Source of the DNA: Thiofilum sp.
GTDB taxonomy: Bacteria; Pseudomonadota; Gammaproteobacteria; Thiotrichales; Thiotrichaceae
Direction: 5' to 3'
DNA length: 64,000 nt
NCBI RefSeq assembly: GCF_016711335.1
Contig: NZ_JADJTF010000001.1
Location: forward strand, 124,001 to 188,000
Shown here: one piece after another, positions 63,593-64,000 of the stretch
How the letters are laid out: the number at the start of each line of letters is the position of its first letter
Numbering within the stretch: position 1 is the first letter of the stretch
Position numbers and translations under genes: made by a program
Notes under the pieces: generated by a model
What the model was told of the DNA's origin: nothing
Databases searched by the model: none
What the model saw: only the letters and a program-made list of their open reading frames with translations

Positions 63593-63604
63593 TATTCTCA
63601 AAAA
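63593..63604 (+). promoter_or_regulatory. ops element (RfaH recruitment site) in the leader
   Basis: GGCGGTAGCGTA matches the operon polarity suppressor consensus GGCGGTAGCGT of JUMPstart leaders. It is 159 bp upstream of the UDP-sugar dehydrogenase gene and on the same strand. RfaH binds paused RNA polymerase here and prevents early termination in long LPS, capsule and O-antigen operons. The remaining bases of the gap 63403-63762 are AT-rich and hold nothing else recognised. Confidence 0.85.
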
Positions 63605-63762
63605 TACATAGCTTTTTGATGTTTTTATCATCACCTCGTAATCTAAGTACCTCAGCCTAAATTTTTTACATTTATATCATTTAAATTCAATGAGTTATGC
63701 TCATAAACACGTGAAAGCTTCAGCCTAGCTACTTATCTTATATTAAACCCTTTGAGCTAAAC

Positions 63763-64000
63763 ATGAAATCACTACATGACTCCATATTGGCCATTATTGG
63801 CTTAGGCTATGTTGGCCTTCCACTAGCAGTCGAATTTGGCAAAATCCTCCCCACCATCGGCTTTGACATCAATAAAGCACGTATAGAGGAACTCAAAGGG
63901 GGTAATGATCACACGCTAGAAACGACGCCCGAAGCAATACAAGCAGCTAAGCACCTACACTATACGACCCAATTAGATGATTTACGGGATGCAAATATCT
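63763..64000 (+). CDS. Nucleotide-sugar dehydrogenase, TviB/WbpO-like, 3' end outside window
   Basis: The first 79 codons of a UDP-glucose/GDP-mannose dehydrogenase family member. ILAIIGLGYVGLPLAVEFGK is the N-terminal NAD-binding motif; GFDINKARIEELKGGNDHTL with the following ETTPEAI and LHYTTQLDDLRDANI closely resemble TviB/WbpO/WbpA, which oxidise UDP-N-acetylhexosamines to uronic acids for capsule or O-antigen. ATG at 63763 with GAG nearby. It is the first gene of an ops-controlled operon that continues past the window. Confidence 0.9.
   Translation, partial: MKSLHDSILAIIGLGYVGLPLAVEFGKILPTIGFDINKARIEELKGGNDHTLETTPEAIQAAKHLHYTTQLDDLRDANI

Overview
The window looks like a chromosomal segment of a sulfur-oxidising gammaproteobacterium, probably a relative of the filamentous Thiotrichaceae (Thiothrix, Thiolinea, Thiofilum). 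This is inferred from a flavocytochrome c sulfide dehydrogenase flavoprotein (FccB), an APS-reductase type sulfate assimilation operon, gammaproteobacterial mrcB/yoaA/recC/waa genes, a class II IlvC and moderate GC. No rRNA, tRNA or CRISPR array was recognised.

Layout. 1-4429 (minus): mrcB (PBP1B), an LpoP-like TPR lipoprotein and the start of yoaA, tightly packed. 4686-7117 (plus): a periplasmic protein and ilvC. 7175-9640: a very AT-rich insert with a lone OLD-family ATPase/TOPRIM nuclease. 9641-13901 (minus): P-loop ATPase, metA, a membrane protein and glgC as one likely operon. 14053-18838: accessory DNA with an alkyltransferase-like protein, a ParD-like/PIN toxin-antitoxin pair, a SEFIR-STAND-TPR protein and a TRADD-N-associated two-TM membrane protein, which looks like a candidate anti-phage module. 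18962-21760: sucA with its own terminator. 22114-26305: small genes, a broken AAA-ATPase/PD-(D/E)XK protein, divergent Arc-like regulators, a P63C phage-type protein, hicAB and several decayed frames. 26462-29053: a GRDP-like protein and an SLC13 permease. 29146-35643 (minus): cysJ-cysH-cysD-cysN-cysI. 35930-37297: a BON-MscS channel.

37625-50084 (plus) is the most unusual part. A secreted giant protein of about 3280 residues carries eight PA14-like repeats, FN3 domains, four CXXCH haem motifs and a DUF1588-like region. It is followed by a Tat-exported DUF1501 protein and a Tat-exported FccB. Residues about 2027-2200 of the giant protein closely resemble the whole di-haem FccA subunit, so the cytochrome partner of FccB appears to be built into a surface scaffold. 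A perfect FNR/ANR box lies 110 bp upstream.

50253-53432 (minus) is recC. 53510-63402 is an LPS core/surface glycan cluster with three GT9 heptosyltransferase-like and three GT4 enzymes, an AsnB-type amidotransferase and an O-antigen ligase. The window ends in a TviB/WbpO-like UDP-sugar dehydrogenase gene preceded by an ops (RfaH) element, the likely start of a capsule or O-antigen operon.
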